From NCBI RefSeq assembly GCF_900094555.1, contig NZ_FMAC01000001.1:1240001-1304000 (forward strand): a stretch of 64,000 nucleotides of DNA. The letters are read 5' to 3'. How positions within the stretch are numbered: position 1 is the stretch's first letter; the number at the start of each line of letters is the position of its first letter. The translations under genes were made by a program, and so were the position numbers. Positions 45,881 through 54,294 of this stretch are shown piece by piece. Below the pieces are notes generated by a model. That model had not been told where the DNA came from. It was given only the letters and a program-made list of their open reading frames with translations, and made no database searches. This stretch comes from Martinezella hainanensis (GTDB lineage: Bacteria; Pseudomonadota; Alphaproteobacteria; Rhizobiales; Rhizobiaceae).

Positions 45881-46312
45881 CTATGCGGCGTGAACTTCCA
45901 GAGAGATCGGAACGGAAGCAAGCGCCTTGGAAACCGGGCAACCGGCCTTTGCCTTGTTGGCAAGCTCGGTGAAGGTAGCTTCGTCGGCGCCAGGCACCTT
46001 GCCTGTTAGCGTCAAATGGATTGCGGTGATGGCGAAGCCGCCTTCGACGCTTTCAAGCGTCACCTTGGCCGTCGTCTCCATGCTTTCGGCGGTGAAGCCG
46101 GCTTCATTGAGGATCAGCGACAAGGCCATGGTGAAGCAGCCGGCATGCGCCGCGCCGATCAGCTCTTCCGGATTGGTGCCGGCAACGCCTTCGAAGCGGC
46201 TGGCAAAACCGTAAGGATAGTGACTGAGCGCGCCGCTCTGCGTCGAAATCTGACCCTTGCCGTCCTTCAAACCGCCGGACCATTGAGCCGAACCTGTGCG
46301 ATTGATCTGCAT
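45881..46312 (-). CDS. osmC: OsmC-family peroxiredoxin
   Basis: A 143-residue thiol peroxidase that reduces organic hydroperoxides. The two catalytic cysteines are Cys59 in AAHAGCFTMAL and Cys125 in KAGCPVSKAL, both intact. The arginine-containing RFEGVAGTNPEELIGAAH block is conserved. Its sequence is closer to OsmC than to Ohr. It stands alone on the minus strand; start at ATG 46310-46312. Confidence 0.92.
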   Translation of the reverse strand: MQINRTGSAQWSGGLKDGKGQISTQSGALSHYPYGFASRFEGVAGTNPEELIGAAHAGCFTMALSLILNEAGFTAESMETTAKVTLESVEGGFAITAIHLTLTGKVPGADEATFTELANKAKAGCPVSKALASVPISLEVHAA

Positions 46313-46677
46313 GTCGTCCTCCTTGTCGTTGAATGAACTTCGGGGAGCAAAGCTCGCCTCCCCCTGATGATCGGCGGCAAGCGGCCTCGCCACCTGCACC
46401 GACACCATAATCCTTCTATCCGTCGAAGACGACGCCGCCGTAACAGATGCGGCGTCAATCCGGAAAACGGCTGCGCCAGCCGCTTGTTCCTGAAAAGGCG
46501 ATTGCGCAGGTCTTTCAAATCATCATACAACGATATTGCCAATGTATGATGAATATCGTATGATCATTTCGACGTTGGTCACGAAACGTGGCCGGGCATC
46601 GCCCGCATGAAAGTCCCGCTCGTCTCCGGTCGAGAAAGATTCAGGCAGAGCATGCGAAACGGTGTGGAGGAGATAGG
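46313..46677. other. Intergenic region with operator array
   Basis: About 365 bp between the divergent osmC and GntR genes. The left part is GC-rich and featureless. The right part is AT-rich and holds the GTATGAT array at 46520-46564. A GGAGG ribosome-binding site precedes the GTG start of the GntR gene. Confidence 0.5.
46520..46564. promoter_or_regulatory. GntR operator array upstream of the galactonate genes
   Basis: TCATCATACA (46520-46529) and TGTATGATGA (46543-46552) are a perfect 10 bp inverted repeat with a 13-nt spacer. A third GTATGAT heptamer lies at 46558-46564. Three copies of the same heptamer in 45 bp, about 115 bp before the GntR gene, fit a FadR-subfamily operator. Confidence 0.55.
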
Positions 46678-47472
46678 GTGGAATCGCTCGAAAGACAGGG
46701 GCATGGCTCCTCGGCTCAGCCGGCGCGCCGTCCGCGCGTGCGCAGAAACGTGACTGCCGCGATCGCCGAAGACATCTGCGCCGAACGCTACCCCTCCGGT
46801 TCGACCCTGCCGCGTGAAAACGATCTCTGCGAAATGTATGGCGTCAGCCGCACGGTTATTCGTGAATCCCTCAAGGTACTGGAGTCCAAGGGTCTCGTGC
46901 GCGGCAAGCCGCGCATCGGCACCACGGTCTGCGACAAGGACGACTGGAACATCCTCGACCAAGATGTGCTGGAATGGATGGGACCCTATATCGCCGATTT
47001 CGACATTCTCGGCTCCATTCTTGAAGCCCGCCGCACGATAGAACCCGCCGCCGCCGAATATGCCGCGGAACGGGCGACGGCCCGCGAAATCGCCGATCTC
47101 GAGAGCACGTGGCAGCAGATGCGCGACAGCGGCGATGATCCGGAGGGCTTTACCGAAGCCGACGTGGCATTCCACAAGCTGCTGCTCAGCGCCAGTCACA
47201 ACCAGGTGTTTCGCCGTCTTTCCAGCGCCATGCATGCCGGCCTGAAATATGCGCTGCACGCCTCCAACGTCGCTGCCCATAGCCGCGACGAGGCGATCGC
47301 CGTTCACGGTGAACTTGTCGAAGCGCTGCGCCTTCGCGATCGCGACGCCGCGCGTGACTGCGCTCACCGCATGCTCGATCTTGCCGCCCGCGATCTCGCC
47401 GTCGAACGGCAGCTGGACGCAGGCCGGAAAACAAATCCCGCAACCCAGAGATCCGCGGCATCGCGCCGCTGA
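46678..47472 (+). CDS. GntR/FadR-family regulator (DgoR-like)
   Basis: A 264-residue regulator from GTG 46678, which has GGAGGAG upstream. The winged helix covers about residues 20-90 (NVTAAIAEDICAERYPSGSTLPRENDLCEMYGVSRTVIRESLK). The FCD effector domain follows, with metal ligands in EADVAFHKLLL, HASNVAAHSRDEAI and HGELVEALRLRDRDAAR. The gene sits 30 bp upstream of galactonate dehydratase in the same direction, as dgoR does in the dgo operon. D-galactonate is the expected inducer. Confidence 0.88.
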   Translation: MESLERQGHGSSAQPARRPRVRRNVTAAIAEDICAERYPSGSTLPRENDLCEMYGVSRTVIRESLKVLESKGLVRGKPRIGTTVCDKDDWNILDQDVLEWMGPYIADFDILGSILEARRTIEPAAAEYAAERATAREIADLESTWQQMRDSGDDPEGFTEADVAFHKLLLSASHNQVFRRLSSAMHAGLKYALHASNVAAHSRDEAIAVHGELVEALRLRDRDAARDCAHRMLDLAARDLAVERQLDAGRKTNPATQRSAASRR

Positions 47473-47502
47473 CGCAACCCAAAGCCAAACGGAATCATTC
47501 CC

Positions 47503-48651
47503 ATGAAAATCACCAAGCTGACGACCTACATCGTTCCCCCGCGCTGGCTGTTCCTGAAGATCGAGACCGATGAAGGCATTGTCGGCTGGGGTGAGCCCGT
47601 GGTCGAGGGTCGCGCGCTCACCGTACAGGCGGCCGTGCACGAGCTAGAAGATTATCTGATCGGCAAGGACCCCTTCCTGATTGAGGATCACTGGACCGTC
47701 ATGTATCGCGCCGGTTTCTATCGCGGCGGCGCCGTCCACATGTCGGCCCTTGCCGGCATCGACCAGGCGCTCTGGGACATCAAGGGCAAGGCACTCGGAC
47801 AACCGATCCATTCGTTGCTCGGCGGCCAGGTGCGCGACAAGATCAAGGTCTATTCCTGGATCGGCGGCGATCGTCCCTCGGACGTCGCCAAAAATGCCAA
47901 GGACGTCGTTGCCCGCGGCTTCAAGGCGATCAAGCTCAACGGCTGCGAGGAAATGCAGATCGTCGACACCTACGACAAGGTGGAGAAGGCGGTCGAGACC
48001 ATCGCCACCATCCGCGAGGCGATCGGCCCCTATATCGGCATCGGCGTCGACTTCCACGGCCGCGTCCATCGTCCGATGGCCAAGGTTCTCGCCAAGGAGC
48101 TGGAGCCCTACAAGCTGCTCTTTATCGAGGAACCGGTGCTGTCGGAAAACCGCGAGGCGCTGAAGGAAATCGCCAACCATTGCTCGACGCCGATTGCCTT
48201 GGGTGAGCGCCTCTATTCGCGCTGGGATTTCAAGTCGGTGCTGTCGGACGGCTATGTCGACATTCTCCAGCCCGATCTATCCCATGCCGGCGGCATCACC
48301 GAATGCCGCAAGATCGCAGCCATGGCGGAAGCTTATGACGTGGCGCTGGCGCCGCATTGCCCGCTCGGCCCGATCGCGCTTGCCGCCTGCCTTCAGGTCG
48401 ACGCCGTCAGCTACAATGCCTTCATCCAGGAACAGAGCCTCGGCATCCACTACAACAAGGGCAACGACATCCTCGACTACATCTCCAACAAGGAGGTGTT
48501 CCACTATGCCGATGGCTTCGTCTCGATCCCGCAGGGACCGGGCCTCGGTATCGAGGTGGACGAGGCCTACGTCATCGAGCGCGCCAAGGAAGGCCATCGC
48601 TGGCGCAACCCGGTCTGGCGCCACGAGGACGGCAGCGTCGCCGAGTGGTAA
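47503..48651 (+). CDS. dgoD: D-galactonate dehydratase
   Basis: A 382-residue enolase-superfamily enzyme that dehydrates D-galactonate to 2-keto-3-deoxygalactonate. The length equals that of E. coli DgoD. Mg2+ ligands and catalytic residues appear in [23 protein letters not shown] and [30 protein letters not shown] carries the general-base histidine. The N-terminal capping domain and [26 protein letters not shown] are typical. The kinase and aldolase of the De Ley-Doudoroff branch (dgoK, dgoA) are not in the window. Confidence 0.94.
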   Translation: MKITKLTTYIVPPRWLFLKIETDEGIVGWGEPVVEGRALTVQAAVHELEDYLIGKDPFLIEDHWTVMYRAGFYRGGAVHMSALAGIDQALWDIKGKALGQPIHSLLGGQVRDKIKVYSWIGGDRPSDVAKNAKDVVARGFKAIKLNGCEEMQIVDTYDKVEKAVETIATIREAIGPYIGIGVDFHGRVHRPMAKVLAKELEPYKLLFIEEPVLSENREALKEIANHCSTPIALGERLYSRWDFKSVLSDGYVDILQPDLSHAGGITECRKIAAMAEAYDVALAPHCPLGPIALAACLQVDAVSYNAFIQEQSLGIHYNKGNDILDYISNKEVFHYADGFVSIPQGPGLGIEVDEAYVIERAKEGHRWRNPVWRHEDGSVAEW

Positions 48652-48700
48652 GACCACGCTCGTCCCATGACGGACGAGAAACCGCATATCTCCAATGATG

Positions 48701-48739
48701 AAAGGCCCGATGGCAGCAGATCTGCGCTATCGGGCCTTT
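48701..48739 (+). terminator. Terminator after galactonate dehydratase
   Basis: An 11 bp stem AAAGGCCCGAT/ATCGGGCCTTT (48701-48711, 48729-48739) with an internal GCAGA/TCTGC pairing, followed by TCTTT. It begins 50 bp after the dehydratase stop codon. Confidence 0.8.
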
Positions 48740-48837
48740 TCTTTAGACGGTGCTCTCTTGGTCCGGCACCTTCCCCCTTTGCCGCCTGGCGGCGAAGATT
48801 GCTGTAAACTTGGTTTACCGCCTCCCCCAAAAAAGTT

Positions 48838-48871
48838 GCGCCTGCAGTATCGGCGCAGATACTGCAGGCGC
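48838..48871 (-). terminator. Terminator after the Bax-inhibitor-1 gene
   Basis: A 14 bp perfect stem GCGCCTGCAGTATC / GATACTGCAGGCGC with a 6-nt loop. On the minus strand it is followed by AACTTTTTTGG, a good T run. It can end the leftward transcript of the Bax-inhibitor-1 gene. Confidence 0.8.
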
Positions 48872-48874
48872 GTC

Positions 48875-48906
48875 ATGCGTCTCAACAAGCCCCCAGGGAG
48901 ACGCAT
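48875..48906 (-). other. 9-bp stem-loop, second of three
   Basis: ATGCGTCTC / GAGACGCAT (48875-48883, 48898-48906) with a 14-nt loop. It lies between the minus-strand terminator and the palindrome at 48912-48960, so the leftward transcript would carry three hairpins in a row. Confidence 0.5.
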
Positions 48907-48911
48907 TACCG

Positions 48912-48960
48912 GAGCATGATCACCAAAGGCGTGGAGTGCCCTTTAGCTCAGACCATGCTC
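48912..48960. repeat. Rhizobial-type intergenic palindrome, degenerate copy 3
   Basis: Outer arms GAGCATG/CATGCTC (48912-48918, 48954-48960) and inner arms AAAGGC/GCCCTTT with one bulge around GTGGAGT. The nested design matches copies 1 and 2, although the core sequence has drifted. It starts 18 bp after the Bax-inhibitor-1 stop codon on the minus strand. Confidence 0.5.
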
Positions 48961-48977
48961 AAGCAGGCAATTTCAGA

Positions 48978-49694
48978 CTACTCCCGCTCGCCGGTGAAAT
49001 TCAGCAGCAGCTGGAAGATGTTGACGAAGTTCAAGTAGAGCGACAGGGCACCGAAGACGGCGAGCTTCTGCTGCGATTCCTGATCATGGTTTTCGGCATA
49101 CTGTTCCTTGATGTTCTGCGTATCCCAGGCGGTCAGGCCGACGAAGACGACGATACCGATCACCGAGATGGCGAACTGCAGCGCGCTCGAACCCAGAAAG
49201 ATATTGACGATGCTGGCGATGATGACGCCGAACAGACCCATCATCAGGAACGAGCCGATGTTCGAAAGGTCACGCTTGGTCGTGTAGCCGTAGAGGCTGG
49301 TCGCACCGAACATCGTCGCGGCGATGAAGAAGGTGCGCGCAATACTCGTGCCGGTGAAGACCAGGAAGACCGAGGCCAGCGACAGGCCCATGACCGCACA
49401 GAACGCCCAAAACATCATCTGCGCCGTGCTGGCCGACATCGACTGGATGCGGAACGAGAAGAAGAACACGAAGGCGAGCGGCGCCAGCATCACGACCCAC
49501 TTCAGCGGGCTCTGGAAGATCGGCACATAGAGTGCCGGCGTCGTGCCGACGATCAACGCGACGATGCCGGTCACGACAAGGCCGATACCCATGTAGTTGT
49601 AGACGCGCAGCATGTGCCGGCGCAGTCCCTCGTCGAAGAGCGCCTGAGAGCCGGCGGCGGCTCCGTAGCCGTATCGCGGATTGGTCGGGTTCAT
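48978..49694 (-). CDS. Bax inhibitor-1/YccA family membrane protein
   Basis: A 238-residue inner-membrane protein with seven predicted transmembrane helices. The N-terminal tail NPTNPRYGYGAAAGSQALFDEGLRRHM is cytoplasmic. The helices begin at about residue 35 (NYMGIGLVVTGIVALIVG). TAWDTQNIKEQYAENHDQ near the C-terminus carries the conserved aspartate of the BI-1 pore. Related YetJ/YccA proteins are pH-sensitive calcium leak channels or FtsH modulators; the role here is inference. It starts 22 bp after the anti-sigma gene's end. Confidence 0.9.
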   Translation of the reverse strand: MNPTNPRYGYGAAAGSQALFDEGLRRHMLRVYNYMGIGLVVTGIVALIVGTTPALYVPIFQSPLKWVVMLAPLAFVFFFSFRIQSMSASTAQMMFWAFCAVMGLSLASVFLVFTGTSIARTFFIAATMFGATSLYGYTTKRDLSNIGSFLMMGLFGVIIASIVNIFLGSSALQFAISVIGIVVFVGLTAWDTQNIKEQYAENHDQESQQKLAVFGALSLYLNFVNIFQLLLNFTGERE

Positions 49695-49716
49695 GGTCGT
49701 TCTCCTTTAATCCAAA

Positions 49717-50487
49717 CTAGTAGAGGCTGCGGGCAAGCTTTTCGGCATCGCCGTCAAGCTGACCCGCTTTGCCATTGCCGATCAGCGCATAGGCGACTTC
49801 GCCGATCTGCCAGTAAGCAGCCTGAACATCGTCACGCTTGATGTGACTGACGTCCTGGACGGCGAAATTGCCCGGGCGGACAGCAAACAGTGATAAATGC
49901 CCGTCTTCCCCGGCATCGACCATCATTTCGATGCTCGGACCGAACTCGGACGGATAGATTTGTGCATCGGTGACACGCCAGTCGCCCGGCAGTTCCGGCA
50001 ATATGATCGCCGTCGAAGCACGGATTTCTTCCGGATTGTAATTCGCGGCCGCCGATTGCGGCTTGATCTCTTCGCGCACGGCGGTCGTCTTGTAGGCGCG
50101 CACCGCGTCGTCGACGAAGGCCGGCGGCCTTGTGGACGCACTGACCTCGCTCGCCGTAAAGGCGCCGAAGGACGTATGCGCGACCCAGCCGGTCGTCACG
50201 AGCACGGCGATGGCGGCAACCCGCTGGAAGGATCCCAGCATGCGGCCATAGACCAGTCCGCGCTCCAGCCGCCGCGCGGCCTCCCGAGTTTCTGCACGGA
50301 CCACATGACCTTCTCCGGCCAGCGCCATGCGCAGCTCGCCACGGATGCTCATATCGGCCATCACCTTGGCGGCGATCTCCGGATGCTCTGAGAGATAGGA
50401 TTCCACCTCGACACGGCGCGCGAGTGTCAGCTCGCCATCGACATAGGCGTCGAGATCGGTATCGATGATCGGATCAACGATTTTCAT
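49717..50487 (-). CDS. Membrane anti-sigma factor
   Basis: A 256-residue protein. Residues 1-60 form an anti-sigma-like helical domain (DLDAYVDGELTLARRVEVESYLSEHPEIAAKV), without the His-x3-Cys-x2-Cys zinc motif. One transmembrane helix lies at about residues 88-106 (VAAIAVLVTTGWVAHTSFG). The periplasmic part of about 150 residues may sense the signal. ATG 50485-50487 overlaps the sigma gene by 14 bp. Sigma factor sequestration at the membrane is the likely role. Confidence 0.82.
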   Translation of the reverse strand: MKIVDPIIDTDLDAYVDGELTLARRVEVESYLSEHPEIAAKVMADMSIRGELRMALAGEGHVVRAETREAARRLERGLVYGRMLGSFQRVAAIAVLVTTGWVAHTSFGAFTASEVSASTRPPAFVDDAVRAYKTTAVREEIKPQSAAANYNPEEIRASTAIILPELPGDWRVTDAQIYPSEFGPSIEMMVDAGEDGHLSLFAVRPGNFAVQDVSHIKRDDVQAAYWQIGEVAYALIGNGKAGQLDGDAEKLARSLY

Positions 50488-51013
50488 TGCCGCCTCCCTC
50501 GATAAGCCTGAGATGTGAAACCTTGGAGGTAGCCTCCTCGAAATTACGCAGGCTCGCACGAGCCCGCGCAATGCGGGACATCAGCGTGCCGACGGGAATG
50601 CCAAGAGCGGAAGCCGCCTCTTGATAGGAGAGATCCTCTATCGCCACGAGATGCAGCGCCTCGCGCTGCTCCTCTGGCAGACTGAAGAAGGCTTCGCGGA
50701 CCTGGCTCAAACGCACCGTGTGGTCCTGCGATGCCGGCAATGCCGTTTCCAGCTCGGTCGCCGCCTCTTCATGGCGACGGTTCAGCGATTTGTTCTGGCG
50801 CAGGCGGTCGATATGCACATTATGCAAGATCGACAATAGCCAGGTGCGCAGATTGCCGTCGCGCCTGAAAGATGCCTTGTGCTCATATGCCTTGACCAGC
50901 GCATCATGCACCAGATCCTCGGCCTCGTCCGCATTGCGCACAAGCGAGCGGGCGTAACGTCTCAGCGAACCGAGCTGCCCCAAAACATCGAATGTGCGTC
51001 CTTTGCGTTCCAT
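50474..51013 (-). CDS. ECF-type RNA polymerase sigma factor
   Basis: A 179-residue group IV sigma factor. Region 2 reads LRRYARSLVRNADEAEDLVHDALVKAYEHKASF and LRTWLLSILHNVHIDRLR. Region 4 reads LPEEQREALHLVAIEDLSYQEAASALGIPVGTLMSRIARARASLR. It is not an EcfG type, because no PhyR or NepR gene is adjacent. Overlap with the membrane anti-sigma gene shows co-expression. Nearby osmC, msrA and the other stress genes could belong to its regulon, but only the shared promoter motif could show this. Confidence 0.92.
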   Translation of the reverse strand: MERKGRTFDVLGQLGSLRRYARSLVRNADEAEDLVHDALVKAYEHKASFRRDGNLRTWLLSILHNVHIDRLRQNKSLNRRHEEAATELETALPASQDHTVRLSQVREAFFSLPEEQREALHLVAIEDLSYQEAASALGIPVGTLMSRIARARASLRNFEEATSKVSHLRLIEGGGNENR

Positions 51014-51022
51014 ACACCTATA

Positions 51023-51048
51023 TACGGAAGCACTCCGGATTCTATTCC
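51023..51048 (-). promoter_or_regulatory. Candidate ECF-type promoter of the sigma gene
   Basis: On the minus strand GGAAT (51044-51048) and CGTA (51023-51026) are 17 bp apart, like the GGAAC-N16/17-CGTT promoters of alphaproteobacterial ECF sigma factors. The leader to ATG 51013 would be very short, so the real start codon may lie further into the gene. Confidence 0.3.
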
Positions 51049-51078
51049 ATCGTCCGACGAATATTTTTGCAGATTTTT

Positions 51079-52002
51079 TTACATCAGCAGGAAATCTTTG
51101 GGCTGTGGCAGCGGCGGCAGGTCGGTTTCGCCCAGCGCTTCGCGCAGATTGATCTCGATCGTATCGGCAAGGGCACCTATGGCGAGCGCATTGGGCCGCC
51201 GGCCGAACGGGTCTTCCAATTCGTCGCCTAGCGCATCGAGACCAAAGAAGGTGTAGGCGATCAGCGCCGTCACGAAAGGCGATCCCCAGCCGAGCGTATC
51301 GACATAGCCGAAAGGAAGCAGGAAGCAGAAGAGATAGGCGGTGCGGTGCAGGAGCAGCGTATAGCCGAAGGGCAGCGGCGTGTTGCGCAGACGCTCGCAG
51401 GCCGCCTGGGCCGCACCCATCTGGCCGATGGTGATATCCAGCATCTGATATTGGATATCCGAAATCGCACCCGATGCCTTCAGCCGTGCGAGATCGGCGG
51501 ACATCAGTCGCAGAATAAGGTCGGGCCGGTTCTGGGCGACATGATAGAATTCGGCTTCGCTTGGCGTCAGCAGGCGCAGCACCTTGCCCTCGTCGCTGCC
51601 TTCACGCAGAAGACAGACCAGTGCCTGCGCGAAAGCCATGGTCAGGCGCAGCAGGTTCTTGCGCGCCTCGACGCCCACCTCGCCTGCGCCCTCCAGCACC
51701 AGCGTCTGCCGGGCGAAGCTGCGCGCGAGTTGGACGAGTTGCCCCCAGTCGCGACGCCCCTCCCACCAGCGGTCATAACAGGCATTGTTGCGGAAGCCGA
51801 GGAAGATCGAAAGCGCGATGCCGAGCAGCGACAGCGCCGAGCCGTTGAAAGAGACGATGAGGTGCGGCTTCTCCTCATGCCCCCAGACGATCAGGGCCGA
51901 CAGCAGGAAGATGGCGATGATCTGCGGCAGGATGCGCCGGATGATCGACCCTCGAACGATGAAGAAAAGCTGGAAGAGATTCGGCCGGTCGCGGACGATC
52001 AT
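51079..52002 (-). CDS. Bestrophin-family chloride-channel-like protein
   Basis: A 307-residue inner-membrane protein of the bestrophin/UPF0187 (YneE) family. It starts MIVRDRPNLFQLFFIVRGS, a typical family start. Two hydrophobic stretches follow (LPQIIAIFLLSALIVW and SALSLLGIALSIFLGFRNNACYDRWWEGRRDWG), the second with the RNNxxYDRWWEAR-like block. LPFGYTLLLHRTAYLFCFLLPFG forms further helices. Bacterial bestrophins are pentameric channels. ATG 52000-52002 is preferred; a GTG four codons earlier abuts the ribosome-binding site. Confidence 0.88.
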   Translation of the reverse strand: MIVRDRPNLFQLFFIVRGSIIRRILPQIIAIFLLSALIVWGHEEKPHLIVSFNGSALSLLGIALSIFLGFRNNACYDRWWEGRRDWGQLVQLARSFARQTLVLEGAGEVGVEARKNLLRLTMAFAQALVCLLREGSDEGKVLRLLTPSEAEFYHVAQNRPDLILRLMSADLARLKASGAISDIQYQMLDITIGQMGAAQAACERLRNTPLPFGYTLLLHRTAYLFCFLLPFGYVDTLGWGSPFVTALIAYTFFGLDALGDELEDPFGRRPNALAIGALADTIEINLREALGETDLPPLPQPKDFLLM

Positions 52003-52125
52003 GACGAAACGCACTCTCGATCAATGTATGGTGAGGCAGCAATACACCAGACGCACCGGGAGTAACGAGCATTTCTTGCAAGGCGGCCCTGACCGGCGGG
52101 CATCGCTCGCCGGTCAGGCGGACCA

Positions 52126-52878
52126 TCATTTCGCGCTCGCGCTTGCCGTCACCAGAACCGGGTCGGCGCGATAATCCTTAGGGAAGAGATGCTGCAGGTT
52201 CTTGATCTTCGGCAGGTCGTTGATGACGATATAGGGATAGCTCGGATGCGTCGTCAGGAAATCCTGATGATAATCCTCGGCGGTATAGAATTGCCGCGCC
52301 GGCTCGATCTTGGTGACAACAGCCGCATCGAAGGCCTTGGCGTGGTTGAGCTGGTCGATATAGGCCTTGGCAATGTCAGCTTGCGACTGGCTGGTCGGGA
52401 AGATCGCCGAGCGATATTGCGTGCCGGTATCAGGCCCCTGATAGTTCAGCTCCGTCGGATCATGGGCGACAGAGAAATAGATCTGCAGCAGATGGCCATA
52501 GCTGATCTTGTGCGGATCGAAGACGATGCGCACGGATTCGGCATGGCCGGTATCGCCCGAGCTCACCATCTCATAGTGAGCCGCATCCTTGCTGCCGCCG
52601 GTATAGCCCGATGTGGCGCTGATCACGCCGTTGACATGCTGGAAGACGCCCTGGACGCCCCAGAAACAGCCGCCGGCAAGCACGGCCGTCTCCGTATTGG
52701 CGGAAGGAACCTTCTCGTCCACGCTCGGCGACGGGATAACCCGCGCATCCTCGGCCGATGCGCGGCCGGCAAATTGCAGGGCAACGGCGGCAACCAGTAC
52801 CGACGCTGCCGTGAGTCCGGCAAAGCGCGCAACCCGCGCCGAACCGATACGGATCATATCTGTCGATAAAGTCTTCAT
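52126..52878 (-). CDS. msrA: Exported peptide methionine sulfoxide reductase A
   Basis: A 250-residue MsrA reducing the S-epimer of methionine sulfoxide. Residues 1-42 are a signal peptide or membrane anchor (FAGLTAASVLVAAVALQFAG). The catalytic Cys71 lies in LAGGCFWGVQGVFQ; SGYTGGSKDAAHYEMV and TGHAESVRIVFDP follow. The family core is complete to YHQDFLTTHPSYPYI. There is no C-terminal recycling cysteine, so regeneration may need a partner thiol protein. No msrB is adjacent. Confidence 0.93.
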   Translation of the reverse strand: MKTLSTDMIRIGSARVARFAGLTAASVLVAAVALQFAGRASAEDARVIPSPSVDEKVPSANTETAVLAGGCFWGVQGVFQHVNGVISATSGYTGGSKDAAHYEMVSSGDTGHAESVRIVFDPHKISYGHLLQIYFSVAHDPTELNYQGPDTGTQYRSAIFPTSQSQADIAKAYIDQLNHAKAFDAAVVTKIEPARQFYTAEDYHQDFLTTHPSYPYIVINDLPKIKNLQHLFPKDYRADPVLVTASASAK

Positions 52879-53012
52879 GACACTCTCCTCTCGACCGCCA
52901 TTCTAAACGCTTCGGTCAGAAGGAGATACGGGAAGGCGAGGCTCAATGTTACAAACGGCCGCGTGTAACACTGAAACGTGAACGAGGCGGCGGCCTTGTT
53001 CAGAAATGGTGT

Positions 53013-53222
53013 TCAGTAATGGGGCGGCTTGGTGATGGCCGGCGCATCGAGAGACTGCTCTTCCAGCGTCAGAAACCGCTCGGTCAGCCGATCGAGCTTC
53101 TGCCGCGTCTGCTCGACCACCTTCCATTGTTCGGCAATCTGGTCGGACAGCTCCTCGATCGTCTTCGCCTGATGGGCAACCGTTTCCTCGAGCTTGATGA
53201 TGCGGCTTTGTTCGTCTGACAT
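53013..53222 (-). CDS. slyX: SlyX family protein
   Basis: A 69-residue, almost wholly helical protein. The heptad pattern IIKLEETVAHQAKTIEELSDQI and VVEQTRQKLDRLTERFLTLEEQ predicts a coiled coil. The C-terminal PPHY is the SlyX signature. The function is unknown. ATG 53220-53222 is used; an open extension upstream is not conserved in character. Confidence 0.9.
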   Translation of the reverse strand: MSDEQSRIIKLEETVAHQAKTIEELSDQIAEQWKVVEQTRQKLDRLTERFLTLEEQSLDAPAITKPPHY

Positions 53223-53457
53223 ATCTGATCCCTTTCGCAACGATCTATAGCAGCGTGGCAACCGCGTATAGTGCTTCCATTCGGCAGGAGGCGGGCGGCA
53301 CCCTCGTTTGACGGCGATGTGACAAAACTGAAAAACAGATGAAAAGACCCGTTACCTAACTGACATGGGGGCCTTCTAAAGAGAGCGCAGAGACGCGCCG
53401 GTTTGAAGGCCATTCCTTCCTCAGGCGCACCCTTTCTGACGACTGCGGAGAAGCGCC

Positions 53458-54294
53458 TTGAAGATCATCCAGATCACCGACACCCATTTGAGCCCCAACA
53501 AGCCGCATTTCAACGGCAATTGGGAGCCACTGGCGAAATGGATCGAGGCAAGCGGCGCCGATCTCGTCGTTCACACCGGTGATCTGAGCGTCGACGGCGC
53601 CGACAAGGACGAAGATCTTATCTTCTCCATGGATCTGATGCGACAGATCTCCGTGCCGATGCTGATCGTGCCCGGCAACCACGATGTCGGTCACCTGCCC
53701 GGCTCCTATCAGCCCGTCAATCCCGAACGGCTGGACCGCTGGCGCCGCCTCGTCGGCCCCGATTATTGGGCGAAGGACGTCGACAATTGGCGGCTGATCG
53801 GCCTCAACAGCCTGCTGATGGGCTTCGAGGATGCCGAAGAGCAGAAGCAGTTCGACTGGCTGCAGGATATGCTCGAAAGCCGCGGCGACCGCCGCGTTGC
53901 CCTCTTTGCCCACAAGCCGCTCTTCGTCGATGCGCCGGATGAAGGCGACACCGGCTACTGGAGCGTGCGCCCGGCGCAGCGCCGCCGCCTCTATGATCTG
54001 ATCGCGGCCCATGACGTCGCCCTCTTCGGCAGCGGCCACCTGCACTGGACCTGGGAAGGCCGCTTCAACGATACCGCCGTCGTATGGGCACCGCCCGGCG
54101 CCTTCATCCTCGACAAGATGGAACGCGAGATGCCCGGCGAACGGCTGATCGGCGCGGCCATTCATGAACTCGGCGAGACGGTGTCGACCGAGCTCGTCGC
54201 CGTACCCGGCATGACCGCCTACTTCCTCGATGACGTCGTCATGGAAGTCTATCCGCAGGCAGCACCCAAGGCACAGAAGGAGCCGACCGAATGA
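53458..54294 (+). CDS. CpdA-like metallophosphodiesterase coupled to an ABC transporter
   Basis: A 278-residue phosphoesterase of the class III cyclic-nucleotide/glycerophosphodiester group. Metal motifs are in order: ITDTHLSPN, HTGDLSVDG, VPGNHDVGH, ALFAHKPLF and FGSGHLHWTW. There is no signal peptide, so it works in the cytoplasm. The start is TTG 53458 with GGAG seven bases upstream; the next in-frame codon would remove the first metal motif. Its stop overlaps the ATPase start by 4 bp. Coupling suggests that it cleaves the compound imported by the transporter, perhaps a phosphodiester such as a glycerophosphodiester; this is inference. Confidence 0.85.
   Translation: MKIIQITDTHLSPNKPHFNGNWEPLAKWIEASGADLVVHTGDLSVDGADKDEDLIFSMDLMRQISVPMLIVPGNHDVGHLPGSYQPVNPERLDRWRRLVGPDYWAKDVDNWRLIGLNSLLMGFEDAEEQKQFDWLQDMLESRGDRRVALFAHKPLFVDAPDEGDTGYWSVRPAQRRRLYDLIAAHDVALFGSGHLHWTWEGRFNDTAVVWAPPGAFILDKMEREMPGERLIGAAIHELGETVSTELVAVPGMTAYFLDDVVMEVYPQAAPKAQKEPTE

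Noticed and set aside
53320..53400. Possible Pho box before the phosphodiesterase-ABC operon
   Set aside because: GTGACA and ACAGATGA are present, but the 11-bp periodic repeat of a rhizobial PHO box is not convincing by eye.
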